A stretch of DNA of 64,000 nucleotides. Source: an uncultured Bacteroidota bacterium (lineage in GTDB: Bacteria; Bacteroidota; Bacteroidia; Flavobacteriales; Flavobacteriaceae). The translations under genes and the position numbers were made by a program. Location: positions 1-64,000 of the forward strand of contig CACNQM010000002.1 of assembly GCA_902622595.1 (NCBI GenBank), read 5' to 3'. The notes beneath the pieces are model-generated. The model was not told the origin of the DNA, searched no databases, and was given only the letters and a program-made list of their open reading frames with translations. Position 1 is the stretch's first letter; the number at the start of each line of letters is the position of its first letter. Positions 28,320-37,899 of this stretch are shown here, in pieces.

Positions 28320-28730
28320 TTATTTTTTCTCAAACTCCTCTACTACTTTATTAATTTCTTCCGATTGATTTGGATAAATATATCCTGCAACCATCTGGCC
28401 TATTCCAATTAAAGCAACTAATGCTCCTACGCCTTTTAAAATTTCACCTATCGCTATCCAGCCAAGCATAAATAAACCAGCTCCAATGAAAATTGTTATT
28501 ACCCCACTTCTTCTTAGATCAACAGGAGATTTTTTTTTATCCTTTAGACTCTCAATAAGATCTCTAACTTCTTCTGGATCACTAATGTTTTTTGATACTT
28601 CAATAATAGTGTCATATTTCTTTTTCTTATTTCTTGACTCATATACAAATACTATCCAGATAATAATTGCAGGAAGGGATACTGCTATAATTGGAATGAG
28701 TATTCCTAATCCACCTATTAAATGCTCCAT
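28320..28730 (-). CDS. Small integral membrane protein (DUF6249-like), unknown function
   Basis: 136 aa, N-terminal TM, charged linker, two C-terminal hydrophobic segments; upstream of the HTH gene in the same orientation. Confidence 0.6.
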   Translation of the reverse strand: MEHLIGGLGILIPIIAVSLPAIIIWIVFVYESRNKKKKYDTIIEVSKNISDPEEVRDLIESLKDKKKSPVDLRRSGVITIFIGAGLFMLGWIAIGEILKGVGALVALIGIGQMVAGYIYPNQSEEINKVVEEFEKK

Positions 28731-28748
28731 AATTATTAATTTTTTAAA

Positions 28749-28794
28749 TGTAACGTAAACTTATCATTTTTTTAAATGAGAAGCAAACGTTACA
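28749..28794. promoter_or_regulatory. Inverted repeat TGTAACGT-N30-ACGTTACA, candidate operator
   Basis: Perfect 8-bp half-sites at 28749-28756 and 28787-28794 in the intergenic region upstream of the 28320-28730 / HTH gene pair. Confidence 0.45.
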
Positions 28795-28811
28795 CTAATT
28801 ATTTTTAAAAA

Positions 28812-29027
28812 TTACGTAGATGACTTATTGGTCCTGTAAATTTTCCAAATTATTAACCCAACTAATATATATGGAATAGACATTAAGTAAACTATACCTC
28901 TATTTAAACCCTTAGCTGCTTCATATTCTTGGTCACTCTCCATAATCGCGCTTAGCATTGAACACTGCGAATGGATATCTGTTGTAGATAATATTAAAAC
29001 TATAATTACAAATAATAACTTTTTCAT
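28812..29027 (-). CDS. Small exported/membrane protein, unknown function
   Basis: 71 aa with signal peptide and one TM; sits in the SCO/DUF420/cox cluster. Confidence 0.6.
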   Translation of the reverse strand: MKKLLFVIIVLILSTTDIHSQCSMLSAIMESDQEYEAAKGLNRGIVYLMSIPYILVGLIIWKIYRTNKSST

Positions 29028-29569
29028 TAATAAGTATAATATGGCGAAATCATCAAATAAACTATTACTCCAGTGACAGCTATATAAAGCCAGATTGGAA
29101 AGGTAATTCTTGCAATTTTCTTATGCTTATCGAACATTTTGGATATAGCTCTTACATATGTAACCAAAACCATAGGTACAATAAAAACAGAAAGTGTGAT
29201 ATGTGAAATTAAAATAAAGAAATAAACAGTTCTTATCATCCCCTCACCTCCATAAGGAGTTGGATCTGTAGTCATATGATACATTATATACATAACGAGA
29301 AAGACAAGTGAAAGGAAGATTGAAGTCTTCATTAACAATTCATGTTGCTTTATTTTTTTGCTTTTGATACTGTAAAGGGCAGCAATTAAAAGTATAGCTG
29401 TAATTCCATTAATTGCAGCATATATAGGGGGTAAAAATGTTAGAGGTGGTAAAGATGTTATTCTTATGTTAAATAAAATCAAAACCACTAATGGAATAAC
29501 AATTGAGACTACAATTATTAAAGATTTATATTTCAAAGTTTGACCCGAATTTTCAATTTTACTCATCAA
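29027..29569 (-). CDS. DUF420 family membrane protein
   Basis: Multi-TM with conserved His positions (KQHELLMKTS, HITLSVFIVPMVLVTYVRA, HKKIARITFPIWLYIAVTGVIVYLMI). Confidence 0.8.
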   Translation of the reverse strand: MMSKIENSGQTLKYKSLIIVVSIVIPLVVLILFNIRITSLPPLTFLPPIYAAINGITAILLIAALYSIKSKKIKQHELLMKTSIFLSLVFLVMYIMYHMTTDPTPYGGEGMIRTVYFFILISHITLSVFIVPMVLVTYVRAISKMFDKHKKIARITFPIWLYIAVTGVIVYLMISPYYTY

Positions 29570-30272
29570 TCAATTTTTTAATATCATAGCTCAGCATCTC
29601 TATTCCCTGAAGGTTTGCGTTAATATCAGTTATCCCCAGATAATACATAATTGGATTACCAAAACTATCTTTTCTGGACCTAATATACCCATCTTTGTCA
29701 ATAAGTGCAAAATAGCCCTGATGTTCAAAGCCTCCTGCAAAAGTTGTATTTTCATTAGCAAAAATATTAAAACCATTATTTGCTAAATCATATATATATT
29801 CTTTTTCACCTGTTAAAAAATGCCAGTTTTGAGATTTGATATCTAAAGCTTCAGAGTATTTTTTTAAGGTTGAGGGAGTATCATTTTTAGGATCAATTGT
29901 AACTGAAATTATTCCAAATTTATCTGAATCAGCAAACTTGTCATCTAGTAACTTCATGTTTTGATTCATCTCAATACATATATCTGGACACCTTGTAAAA
30001 AAGAATTCTAGCACATAAACTTTCCCTCTCATATCCTCATTTGATATAAAAATAGAATCCTGATTCGTAAGAATAAAATCAGGGGCTTTTCTTTTTTCAT
30101 CCGAAATTGTCAAATACGAAAGTCTATCATTGTTATGAAGTCTATTTGAGTCTGTAATATCTAAATTGATGACTCTTTCATATATTTTTGGAATTGAGAA
30201 TAAGCCAAAAAGAACTATGATTAATATCAGTCCAATATACTTTAAACTATTATTCATTAAATAGTGAATCAT
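29559..30272 (-). CDS. SCO1/SenC family copper chaperone
   Basis: APDFILTNQDSIFISNEDMRGKVYVLEFFFTRCPDICIEMNQNM (CxxxC) and the downstream GGFEHQGYFALIDKDG His. The true start may be 30257. Confidence 0.88.
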   Translation of the reverse strand: MIHYLMNNSLKYIGLILIIVLFGLFSIPKIYERVINLDITDSNRLHNNDRLSYLTISDEKRKAPDFILTNQDSIFISNEDMRGKVYVLEFFFTRCPDICIEMNQNMKLLDDKFADSDKFGIISVTIDPKNDTPSTLKKYSEALDIKSQNWHFLTGEKEYIYDLANNGFNIFANENTTFAGGFEHQGYFALIDKDGYIRSRKDSFGNPIMYYLGITDINANLQGIEMLSYDIKKLIDE

Positions 30273-30912
30273 TTTTTTTGAGAGCTAATCTATACTCAGC
30301 CAAAATAATCTTTACATCATCAACCATTTTATTGTTTATTTCAGCAACTGATTGAGAGTTAAAACCAAATAACATTCCGATATCTTCATCATCATCTCTT
30401 CCTCTCAAGCTTAGATTTCTGTCTATAATAAAGACATATGGAGTACTAAAATTGTTATCCAATTCAATGTTAGTTTTAAAACTATCAAAAATCATTTTTA
30501 TATTCGATTGTGTTGTTGGTATAAAATTCCAGTTTTTTAAATCAGTTCCGACTCCACTAACTAAATCACTCTTTAAATCCTCAATTGCTTCATTATCATT
30601 TTTGTCATGAAGCAAAACAAATTGGAAATCTTGAAATTCATAAAACCTTTTATATATTTTTTGATTTAAATTTAGAGCTTCAGATTTTTTGTTATTTACA
30701 TCGCCCCCCCAAAAGGCTACTACAGAAATTTTATTTTTAAAGGAAACATTAGCTATGTTACCTTCAATATTTTCTATATCCATTACTGTCTCTGTCAGGA
30801 CTGGGAGTTTGGCAAAGTTATTTATCCCAGTGGACAAAAAAACATATACAAAAATTGGGAAAAAAAAGAGAAAGCCAAGTATTAAATACTTTTTAAGATT
30901 CTTAGTCATCAA
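30250..30912 (-). CDS. Membrane-anchored thioredoxin/SCO-fold-like protein lacking cysteines
   Basis: N-terminal TM, VSFKNKISVVAFWGGDVNNKKSEALNLNQ, STPYVFIIDRNLSLRGRDDDED; sits next to SCO. Confidence 0.55.
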   Translation of the reverse strand: MMTKNLKKYLILGFLFFFPIFVYVFLSTGINNFAKLPVLTETVMDIENIEGNIANVSFKNKISVVAFWGGDVNNKKSEALNLNQKIYKRFYEFQDFQFVLLHDKNDNEAIEDLKSDLVSGVGTDLKNWNFIPTTQSNIKMIFDSFKTNIELDNNFSTPYVFIIDRNLSLRGRDDDEDIGMLFGFNSQSVAEINNKMVDDVKIILAEYRLALKKNDSLFNE

Positions 30913-31301
30913 TAAATATCAAAATCCCACTCTTTTAAACCATCAAGCATTACATCGAAGATATAAGAACCTTCCCAAAGTAAAATAAATAATAGAAAAG
31001 GAATTAGAATAAGTAGGGGCAGAATAATAGTATTCTTTAAGAATGGCTTTTCATCTCTAACATGCATAAAATCCCAAGTTATATAGTAGGCCTTTACAAT
31101 TGTAAGTATAATAAATATCCAGTTTATTAGTTTAAGACCAAGAAAGTAGTTCATTAAAATTGGTGGTTTTAAGATACCAAGGGCAACTTCAATGGCAGTT
31201 ACAATTGAAAGGAAAATTAAGACTCCCCAAATTTTCTGAACATTGGATTTAAACTTTAAGTAGCCTCTAAAAATCTCTAATTTGTGTTCGTGCTTAGCCA
31301 T
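30909..31301 (-). CDS. Cytochrome c oxidase subunit IV-like protein
   Basis: MAKHEHKLEIFRGYLKFKSNVQKIWGVLIFLSIVTAIEVALG; start corrected from 31340 to the Met before AKHEHK. Confidence 0.8.
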   Translation of the reverse strand: MAKHEHKLEIFRGYLKFKSNVQKIWGVLIFLSIVTAIEVALGILKPPILMNYFLGLKLINWIFIILTIVKAYYITWDFMHVRDEKPFLKNTIILPLLILIPFLLFILLWEGSYIFDVMLDGLKEWDFDIY

Positions 31302-31303
31302 AT

Positions 31304-32284
31304 TTATACTAAATAAAAGAATGTGAATACAAATACCCAAACTAAATCAACAAAGTGCCAATATAATCCTACTTTTTCAACCATGTCATAGTGTCCTCGT
31401 CTTTCATAAGTTCCTAAAAGGACATTTATAAATATTATAATATTTATAACAACTCCTGAAAAAACGTGAAATCCATGAAAACCAGTAATGAAGAAAAAGA
31501 AATCAGCAAAAAGTGGATTCCCATATTCATTTCTAATTAAGTTAGCACCTTTCACGACTCTTGTTGCTGAGGAGAGTTTGTTTTCAGCATCTTCTCTAGA
31601 TAGAATTATTTTTTGTCCTTTATCATCTAATTCTTCAACTCTAACGGTTATTGCAGAATTAGTTTTAAATCCCTCCATGACCTCAGAAAGTGTTATTTCA
31701 GGAAGCTTAGCTTCACTTTGATACCATATACCAACGTTATCATCATGAGTAACCCTTTCTTGAGATTGAAGAACTGCAAAGTCATCAATAGGAATTCTTT
31801 TATCTTTTTTAATATCATAAAACTGGAGTATCTCTCCATTTTGTATCTCTACAGCTCCGTACTCACCTTTAATAAAGTTTTTCCACTCCCATGCCTGTGA
31901 ACCAACAAAAACTGCACCGCCTATTATAGTTAATAACATGTAAAAGGCAACTCTGTTTTTATCGTTATTATGACCTGCGTCAACAGCTAAAACCATAGTT
32001 ACAGATGAGAATATTAGAATAAAAGTCATCAAAGCTACGTAGTACATTGGTGCATCTACCCCATGTAGAAATGGAAAGTGATGAAAAACCTCATCAGCTA
32101 TAGGCCAGGAATCTATGTTCTTAAATCTTGAAAATCCGTAGGCTACTAAAAATCCTGAAAATGTAAGGGCATCGGAAACAATGAAGAACCACATCATAAG
32201 TTTTCCGTAAGCTGCGTCTAGAGGTTTAACTCCTCCTCCTCCCCAAGTTTTCTGTTTTGTTTTAGTTAATGTAGATGCTTGCAT
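31304..32284 (-). CDS. Heme-copper oxidase subunit III with a long inserted loop
   Basis: KLMMWFFIVSDALTFSGFLVAYG, FFFFITGFHGFHVFSGVVINI, VGLYWHFVDLVWVFVFTFFYLV. Confidence 0.9.
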   Translation of the reverse strand: MQASTLTKTKQKTWGGGGVKPLDAAYGKLMMWFFIVSDALTFSGFLVAYGFSRFKNIDSWPIADEVFHHFPFLHGVDAPMYYVALMTFILIFSSVTMVLAVDAGHNNDKNRVAFYMLLTIIGGAVFVGSQAWEWKNFIKGEYGAVEIQNGEILQFYDIKKDKRIPIDDFAVLQSQERVTHDDNVGIWYQSEAKLPEITLSEVMEGFKTNSAITVRVEELDDKGQKIILSREDAENKLSSATRVVKGANLIRNEYGNPLFADFFFFITGFHGFHVFSGVVINIIIFINVLLGTYERRGHYDMVEKVGLYWHFVDLVWVFVFTFFYLV

Positions 32285-32317
32285 CTAGGGCAATTTTGAC
32301 AACAAATTTATTAATTT

Positions 32318-32932
32318 TTAACTGAAGTATTTAATAAAAAAGAATAAATATATCCATAATGCACCAAGAAAATGCCAGAAAATTAATGCCAGTTCAAAAC
32401 CTAGCTTATTTTTTTCATACTTCTGTTTATTAAACTTTGAAATTACAACAGTTAGAACAATCATCCCTGCAAATAAGTGTGCAAGATGAAGGAAAACTAA
32501 AATGTAAACATAAGATGTAGTAACAGAACTTTCTGGACCTGTAAAATAATATCCTTGAGATATGATTTCATTAAAACCTAAAAATTGAGAAACAACAAAT
32601 ACGATTGCAGTTAAGATGGTCAAAACCAACAAAATATTTACATTATTTCTTTCGATGTAAATGTTTATATTTTCAGGAAGAGAAACTCTAACATATTTAT
32701 CAAGCCTTGACTTTGCAAGCTGAAAAAAAATACTACTGAAAACTATTGAAACTGTACTTATTGTGAACCAATTGGGTAGAACAAACGAGTCTAACCAATC
32801 TGGCCTGGAGCTGCTTACTATAAATGCACTGGTTAAGCCAGCAAATGTCATAGTTATACTGATCATCCCAAACCATAGCATCATTTTTTTTGCTTTGGAT
32901 ACTTTAACATCTAATGGATTTAGAGTAGTCAT
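32318..32932 (-). CDS. Heme-copper oxidase subunit III family protein
   Basis: KKMMLWFGMISITMTFAGLTSAFIV, YVYILVFLHLAHLFAGMIVL, ALIFWHFLGALWIYLFFFIKYF. Confidence 0.9.
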   Translation of the reverse strand: MTTLNPLDVKVSKAKKMMLWFGMISITMTFAGLTSAFIVSSSRPDWLDSFVLPNWFTISTVSIVFSSIFFQLAKSRLDKYVRVSLPENINIYIERNNVNILLVLTILTAIVFVVSQFLGFNEIISQGYYFTGPESSVTTSYVYILVFLHLAHLFAGMIVLTVVISKFNKQKYEKNKLGFELALIFWHFLGALWIYLFFFIKYFS

Positions 32933-33822
32933 TATGATAATAATTTATCTAGAACAAATATAATTTGAATAAAGCTTAAATAAAAAATACTAGTATACAT
33001 TAGTCTTATAGCATTTTGATTATCCTTATACTGCATTAATCTTATGGCTTGAGTTAACATGAAAATTCCTGCAACTAATATTAATATTAGTGAGGGTAAA
33101 CTTATGGTAAATGTTCCTGTAAAACTAAAGTATGGAAGAATCGATACCAAAATCATCCAAATAGTATAAAAAACTATTTGGAATGCAGTTGAATTATCAC
33201 GTTTACCTGTTGGAAGCATTTTGAATCCAGCTCTTTTATAATCATCATGTGAGACCCATCCTATAGCCCAAAAATGTGGAAATTGCCAAAAGAACTGGAT
33301 CATAAATAATATTCCAGTTTCAATAGAAAATTTATTTGTAACTGCTACCCAACCTAACATAAAAGGGATGGCACCAGGTATAGCTCCAAAGAAAACAGAT
33401 AAAGGTGTTATAGGTTTCAAAGGAGTATAAACTGCTAGATAAATAATCATTGATACAAATCCAAAAAAGGCTGTTCTAAAATTTATAGCATAAAGCATAA
33501 CTAGTCCAATAAGTCCTAAAATTGAACAAATTATAATTGCTTGATAGATACTCATATTACCTGAGGGCAACGGTCTATTTAAAGTTCGGGACATGAGGGA
33601 ATCTCTTTCTCTTTCAATAATCTGATTAAATCCATTTGATGAGCCAACTACTAGAAAACCACCAATAATTAAAATAATAAAAGTGGAAAGGGAAAATATC
33701 TCAAAAGCAAGTAAATAAGAAGCAACAGATGATAAAACTACACTAAAAGATAGCCTGTATTTTATCAGAGTAAGAATTTCAGAAAATAAAGGCTTATGCT
33801 TTATATTTAAAGTTTCAGACAT
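32932..33822 (-). CDS. cyoE: Protoheme IX farnesyltransferase
   Basis: NGFNQIIERERDSLMSRTLNRPLPSG, FFGAIPGAIPFMLGW, FFWQFPHFWAIGWVSHDDYKRAGFKMLP. Confidence 0.94.
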   Translation of the reverse strand: MSETLNIKHKPLFSEILTLIKYRLSFSVVLSSVASYLLAFEIFSLSTFIILIIGGFLVVGSSNGFNQIIERERDSLMSRTLNRPLPSGNMSIYQAIIICSILGLIGLVMLYAINFRTAFFGFVSMIIYLAVYTPLKPITPLSVFFGAIPGAIPFMLGWVAVTNKFSIETGILFMIQFFWQFPHFWAIGWVSHDDYKRAGFKMLPTGKRDNSTAFQIVFYTIWMILVSILPYFSFTGTFTISLPSLILILVAGIFMLTQAIRLMQYKDNQNAIRLMYTSIFYLSFIQIIFVLDKLLS

Positions 33823-33847
33823 TAATTATTCATATTAGGAAATATCC

Positions 33848-34552
33848 TTATTGAAGTCTGAAAGTAATTGGTATACTAAATGGTACTCTAACAGCTCTAC
33901 CTCTTTGTTTTCCAGGTGTCATTTTAGGAAGTCTTCCAATAATTCTAGCTGCTTCATTTTCAAGGTTTTTATCCGGACCTCTCATCCTAATATTTGTAAT
34001 TGAGCCGTCTTTAGCAATAATAAAGTTCACATATACTCTACCTTGAATACCCATTTCTTGAGCTATATCTGGATATCTAAAGTTTTTTCTAATGTGTTTA
34101 TTCATTTGCTCTTGAAAACATGCTCTTCTCTGAGATTTAGCAACTGATTCACAGCCAGGAAAAATAGGAACATCTTCGATAACAGCAAAAGGAACATCTA
34201 TATCTTCGAATTCATCTTCAACCTCAATTTCTTCAATTATAATTTCGTCTTGATCAGTTTCTGTAGATTCAATAACAGTCTCTTCTACTTCCTCTTCATC
34301 TTCCACAACTTCAATTACCTCAGGAGCAGGAGGAGGAGGGGGGGGGGGAGGTGGAGTTTTAATTTGCTCAGTAATTGGGATATCTTCATCATCATCATCC
34401 TCAACATTTAGAGCCTCATAGTCAAAAGTTTTTTCATAAGTTTTTGATTCTATTGCTTGCCAAGTTATAAACGTAACAAACGTAAGACCTATAACAAAAT
34501 AGAGGTTTCTGTTTTTATTTAAATCAGCTTTTGGATTTTTTTTTGGTTGCAT
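33848..34552 (-). CDS. tonB: Energy transducer TonB with Pro- and acidic-rich periplasmic linker
   Basis: N-terminal TM, TPPPPPPPPPAPEV, C-terminal IAQEMGIQGRVYVNFIIAKDGSITNIRMRGPDKNLENEAARIIGRLPKMTPGKQRGRAVRVPFSIPITFRL. Confidence 0.93.
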   Translation of the reverse strand: MQPKKNPKADLNKNRNLYFVIGLTFVTFITWQAIESKTYEKTFDYEALNVEDDDDEDIPITEQIKTPPPPPPPPPAPEVIEVVEDEEEVEETVIESTETDQDEIIIEEIEVEDEFEDIDVPFAVIEDVPIFPGCESVAKSQRRACFQEQMNKHIRKNFRYPDIAQEMGIQGRVYVNFIIAKDGSITNIRMRGPDKNLENEAARIIGRLPKMTPGKQRGRAVRVPFSIPITFRLQ

Positions 34553-34626
34553 GAATCAATATTTAATTTGCTAATCTATAAAAAATTATAATTATTTCAT
34601 ATAGTTAGCAAATACTTTATATTTTT

Positions 34627-35007
34627 TTAACTATCTATTAAATTTTTGTAATCACTTGGGCTAAGAAGACTGTCAATTTGAGATTCCTCTGTAATATGAA
34701 TTTTAATTATCCAACCCTCACCATAGGGATCCTCATTTACAAGTTCTGGTTTATCCTCAAGACTTGGATTTACTTCAATAACTTTTCCAGCAATTGGCAT
34801 AAATAAATCTGAGACTGTTTTAACAGCTTCAACAGTGCCAAAAACCTCATTTGAATCAATTTGACTGTCTAATGTATCAATCTCTAGATAGACAATATCA
34901 CCTAATTCTCCTTGAGCAAAGTCTGTAATGCCAACTATGGCAATATTATCTTCAATTCTAACCCACTCATGCTCTTCAGTATATTTTAATTCTTCTGGTA
35001 TATTCAT
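34627..35007 (-). CDS. gcvH: Glycine cleavage system H protein
   Basis: LKYTEEHEWVRIEDNIAIVGITDFAQGELGDIVYLE, GTVEAVKTVSDLFMPIAGKVIEVN. Confidence 0.95.
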   Translation of the reverse strand: MNIPEELKYTEEHEWVRIEDNIAIVGITDFAQGELGDIVYLEIDTLDSQIDSNEVFGTVEAVKTVSDLFMPIAGKVIEVNPSLEDKPELVNEDPYGEGWIIKIHITEESQIDSLLSPSDYKNLIDS

Positions 35008-35009
35008 GA

Positions 35010-35591
35010 CTATAACTTATTTAATGATTTTTTAATTAATTCTTGTAATTCAATATCTTTATTTTCAAAATATACTTTACTTACAACATTTTCCGCTTTA
35101 GATTTACTAAAACCTAGAACTGATAAAGCAAGCAAAGCCTCTTTTTTAATGTCAAAATTTTCACCAGATAAATCTATATCTTTTTTATCAAATAACTCTA
35201 CTTTATCTTTCAATTCTATTATTAATCTTTGTGCAGTTTTAAGACCAATACCTTTAATTGATTTTATCCTATCGATATCCTCTGACCAAACTGCATCTTG
35301 AATATCTGATGGAGAAATTGATGACAAAATAGTCCTAGCTGTACTTGGACCAATTCCTGAAACTGAAATAAGTTGTTGAAAGATAGATCTCTCACTTTGT
35401 GAGCTGAATCCAAACAAAATATCGGAATCTTCCTTCCTTTGTAGATATGTAAATATTTTAATATTTTCCTCATCAGGAATATTCTCGTAAGTATTTAGAG
35501 AAATATTAATATCATAACCTATTCCATTACATTCAACAATTATTTTTGTTGGAGTTTTTTCAATCAATCTTCCTTTGATATAGGTAATCAT
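35010..35591 (-). CDS. ruvA: Holliday junction branch migration protein RuvA
   Basis: [66 protein letters not shown]. Confidence 0.95.
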   Translation of the reverse strand: MITYIKGRLIEKTPTKIIVECNGIGYDINISLNTYENIPDEENIKIFTYLQRKEDSDILFGFSSQSERSIFQQLISVSGIGPSTARTILSSISPSDIQDAVWSEDIDRIKSIKGIGLKTAQRLIIELKDKVELFDKKDIDLSGENFDIKKEALLALSVLGFSKSKAENVVSKVYFENKDIELQELIKKSLNKL

Positions 35592-37870
35592 TACTTTTTA
35601 ATTTTTCTCTGATTAGCATCAATTACAGATACAGCTGCCATATTAACGATCTCATCTACAGAAGCTCCAAGTTGTAAAATGTGTATTGGCTTGTTTAAGC
35701 CAATTAATATTGGTCCAACTGATACTGATCTATCTAACTCTTTTATGATTTTATAAGTAATGTTAGCAGAATCTAAATTTGGAAAAATCAAAGTGTTAAC
35801 CTTTCTTCCATTTAAAATTGAAAAAGGGAATCTGTTTTTCAACATCTCTCTGTTCAAAGCAAAGTCTGATTGAATGGGACCATCCACAATTAACTCAGGA
35901 TGATTTTCATGTAAAATTTCAACAGCTTTTGAAACTTTTTTTGCCTCGTCAAAATCAGAGGAGCCAAAGTTTGAGTATGACAGAATAGCTATAACTGGCT
36001 CAATTCCAAGGTTTTTTACTACTCTGGCTGTATCTACTGTGATTCTGGCAATTTCTTTGTATGAAGGATTAATATTTAATGATGTATCTGAACAAAATAA
36101 AGGACCCTTTCTCGTAATCATTAAATTTGTTGCTGCCACTTTTTCAACATTTTTAGCTTTTCCAATTGATCTTATTAATGGAACAAATACTGATGGGTAA
36201 CTTTTAGAATATCCTGAGAGCATACAATCAGCATCTCCATATTCTACCATCATTGAACCAAAATAATCTCTTCCTCTTAAAAGTCTTTTCACATCATCTA
36301 GTGTTTTACCTTTTCTCTTTAATTTTTTGAAAAGAATATTAGAGTATTTGTCAATTCTTTCTTTATTAATTTTATCTTTTGGATCTATAATTTCTATTTT
36401 CTCGTTAAATTCCAAAGAATCCATTAATTCTTCAATAATTTTTTTACCCCCTAGCAAAATAGGTTCCGCAATACCCTCTTCAAAACAGATTTGTGCAGCT
36501 TTTAAAACATCCAGATGATCAGCCTCTGCAAATACTAGTTTCTTATCTTTTGCCTTTCTTGCTCTTCTATGAATGATTCTTATAAGTTTTTGATTACTCC
36601 CTAATCTTTCCTCTAAAACTTGTGTGTATTTATCCCAGTCTTTAATAGGTTCTTGTGCAACACCAGATTTGATTGCTGCTTTAGCAACCGCAGGTGGAAT
36701 CTCAGATATTAATCTTGGATCAAAAGGTTTTGGAATTATATAATGTTTTCCAAAACTTAATTTTGTTTCGTCATATGCAATATTTACTTGTTCTGGAACA
36801 GGCTTTTTAGCTAGTTCTGCCAAAGCAATAACGGCAGCTTTTTTCATTTCTTCGTTTATTTTAGAAGCCCTCACGTCAAGTGCTCCTCTAAAAATGAAAG
36901 GGAAGCCTAGTACATTATTAACTTGATTTGGAAGATCAGATCTACCTGTAGCAAAAATTATATCATTTCTAACAGACATTGCTTTATCATAATTTATTTC
37001 AGGGTCTGGATTGGCCATTGCAAAAACAATAGGATTTTTTGACATTGAACTAAGCATTTCTTCTGAAACAATATTAGCCATTGAAAGTCCGATAAAAACA
37101 TCAGAATCAACCATTGCTTCTTCCAGCGAACTGATGTTTCTTTCAGTGGCAAAATATTTTTTTTCATCTGTTAAATTATTTCTATCCTTTCTTATTACAC
37201 CCTTACTGTCGGTCATCACAATATTTTTAAGTTTTGCACCAAATGAAATATATAAGTTTGTACATGCAACGGCTGCAGCTCCTGCACCTGAGACAACTAT
37301 TTTTACATCATCAATTTTTTTATTTGTAAGCTCTAGAGCATTTAAAAGAGCAGCAGCAGAAATTATGGCTGTACCATGTTGATCATCATGCATTACTGGA
37401 ATATCAAGCTGCTCAATAAGATCCTTTTCGATTTTGAATGCTTCTGGTGCTTTTATATCCTCAAGATTTATTCCTCCAAAGGTTGTCGATATTGATTTAA
37501 CTACATCAACAAATTTATCAGGATCTTTTTCATTTATCTCAATGTCAAAAACATCAATATCTGCAAAAATTTTAAATAAAAGAGCTTTACCTTCCATTAC
37601 CGGTTTTGACGCACCTGGTCCAATATCCCCAAGCCCCAAAACAGCTGTTCCGTTAGAAATTACAGCAACCAAATTAGATTTATTGGTGTACTTGTATACA
37701 TTTGAGGGGTCTTTATCAATCTCTTGACAGGGTATAGCAACACCCGGGGAATATGCAATTGCTAAATCTCGTTGAGAATTATATTTTTTTGTAGGTACAA
37801 CCTCAATCTTTCCAGGTCTAGGCTTAGCGTGGTAAACTAATGATTCTCTTCTTTCTTTACTCTTTGCCAT
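35591..37870 (-). CDS. maeB: NADP-dependent malic enzyme with C-terminal phosphotransacetylase-like domain
   Basis: [61 protein letters not shown]-terminal PTA-like domain. Confidence 0.94.
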   Translation of the reverse strand: MAKSKERRESLVYHAKPRPGKIEVVPTKKYNSQRDLAIAYSPGVAIPCQEIDKDPSNVYKYTNKSNLVAVISNGTAVLGLGDIGPGASKPVMEGKALLFKIFADIDVFDIEINEKDPDKFVDVVKSISTTFGGINLEDIKAPEAFKIEKDLIEQLDIPVMHDDQHGTAIISAAALLNALELTNKKIDDVKIVVSGAGAAAVACTNLYISFGAKLKNIVMTDSKGVIRKDRNNLTDEKKYFATERNISSLEEAMVDSDVFIGLSMANIVSEEMLSSMSKNPIVFAMANPDPEINYDKAMSVRNDIIFATGRSDLPNQVNNVLGFPFIFRGALDVRASKINEEMKKAAVIALAELAKKPVPEQVNIAYDETKLSFGKHYIIPKPFDPRLISEIPPAVAKAAIKSGVAQEPIKDWDKYTQVLEERLGSNQKLIRIIHRRARKAKDKKLVFAEADHLDVLKAAQICFEEGIAEPILLGGKKIIEELMDSLEFNEKIEIIDPKDKINKERIDKYSNILFKKLKRKGKTLDDVKRLLRGRDYFGSMMVEYGDADCMLSGYSKSYPSVFVPLIRSIGKAKNVEKVAATNLMITRKGPLFCSDTSLNINPSYKEIARITVDTARVVKNLGIEPVIAILSYSNFGSSDFDEAKKVSKAVEILHENHPELIVDGPIQSDFALNREMLKNRFPFSILNGRKVNTLIFPNLDSANITYKIIKELDRSVSVGPILIGLNKPIHILQLGASVDEIVNMAAVSVIDANQRKIKK

Positions 37871-37899
37871 AAAGATTAATATCTAGTAAATATAGATTA

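Noticed and set aside
30703-30709. C7 run in the Cys-less SCO-like gene, and another C7 in infB near 51692, considered as phase-variation tracts
   Set aside because: Too short for a good slippage case and located in well-conserved frames.
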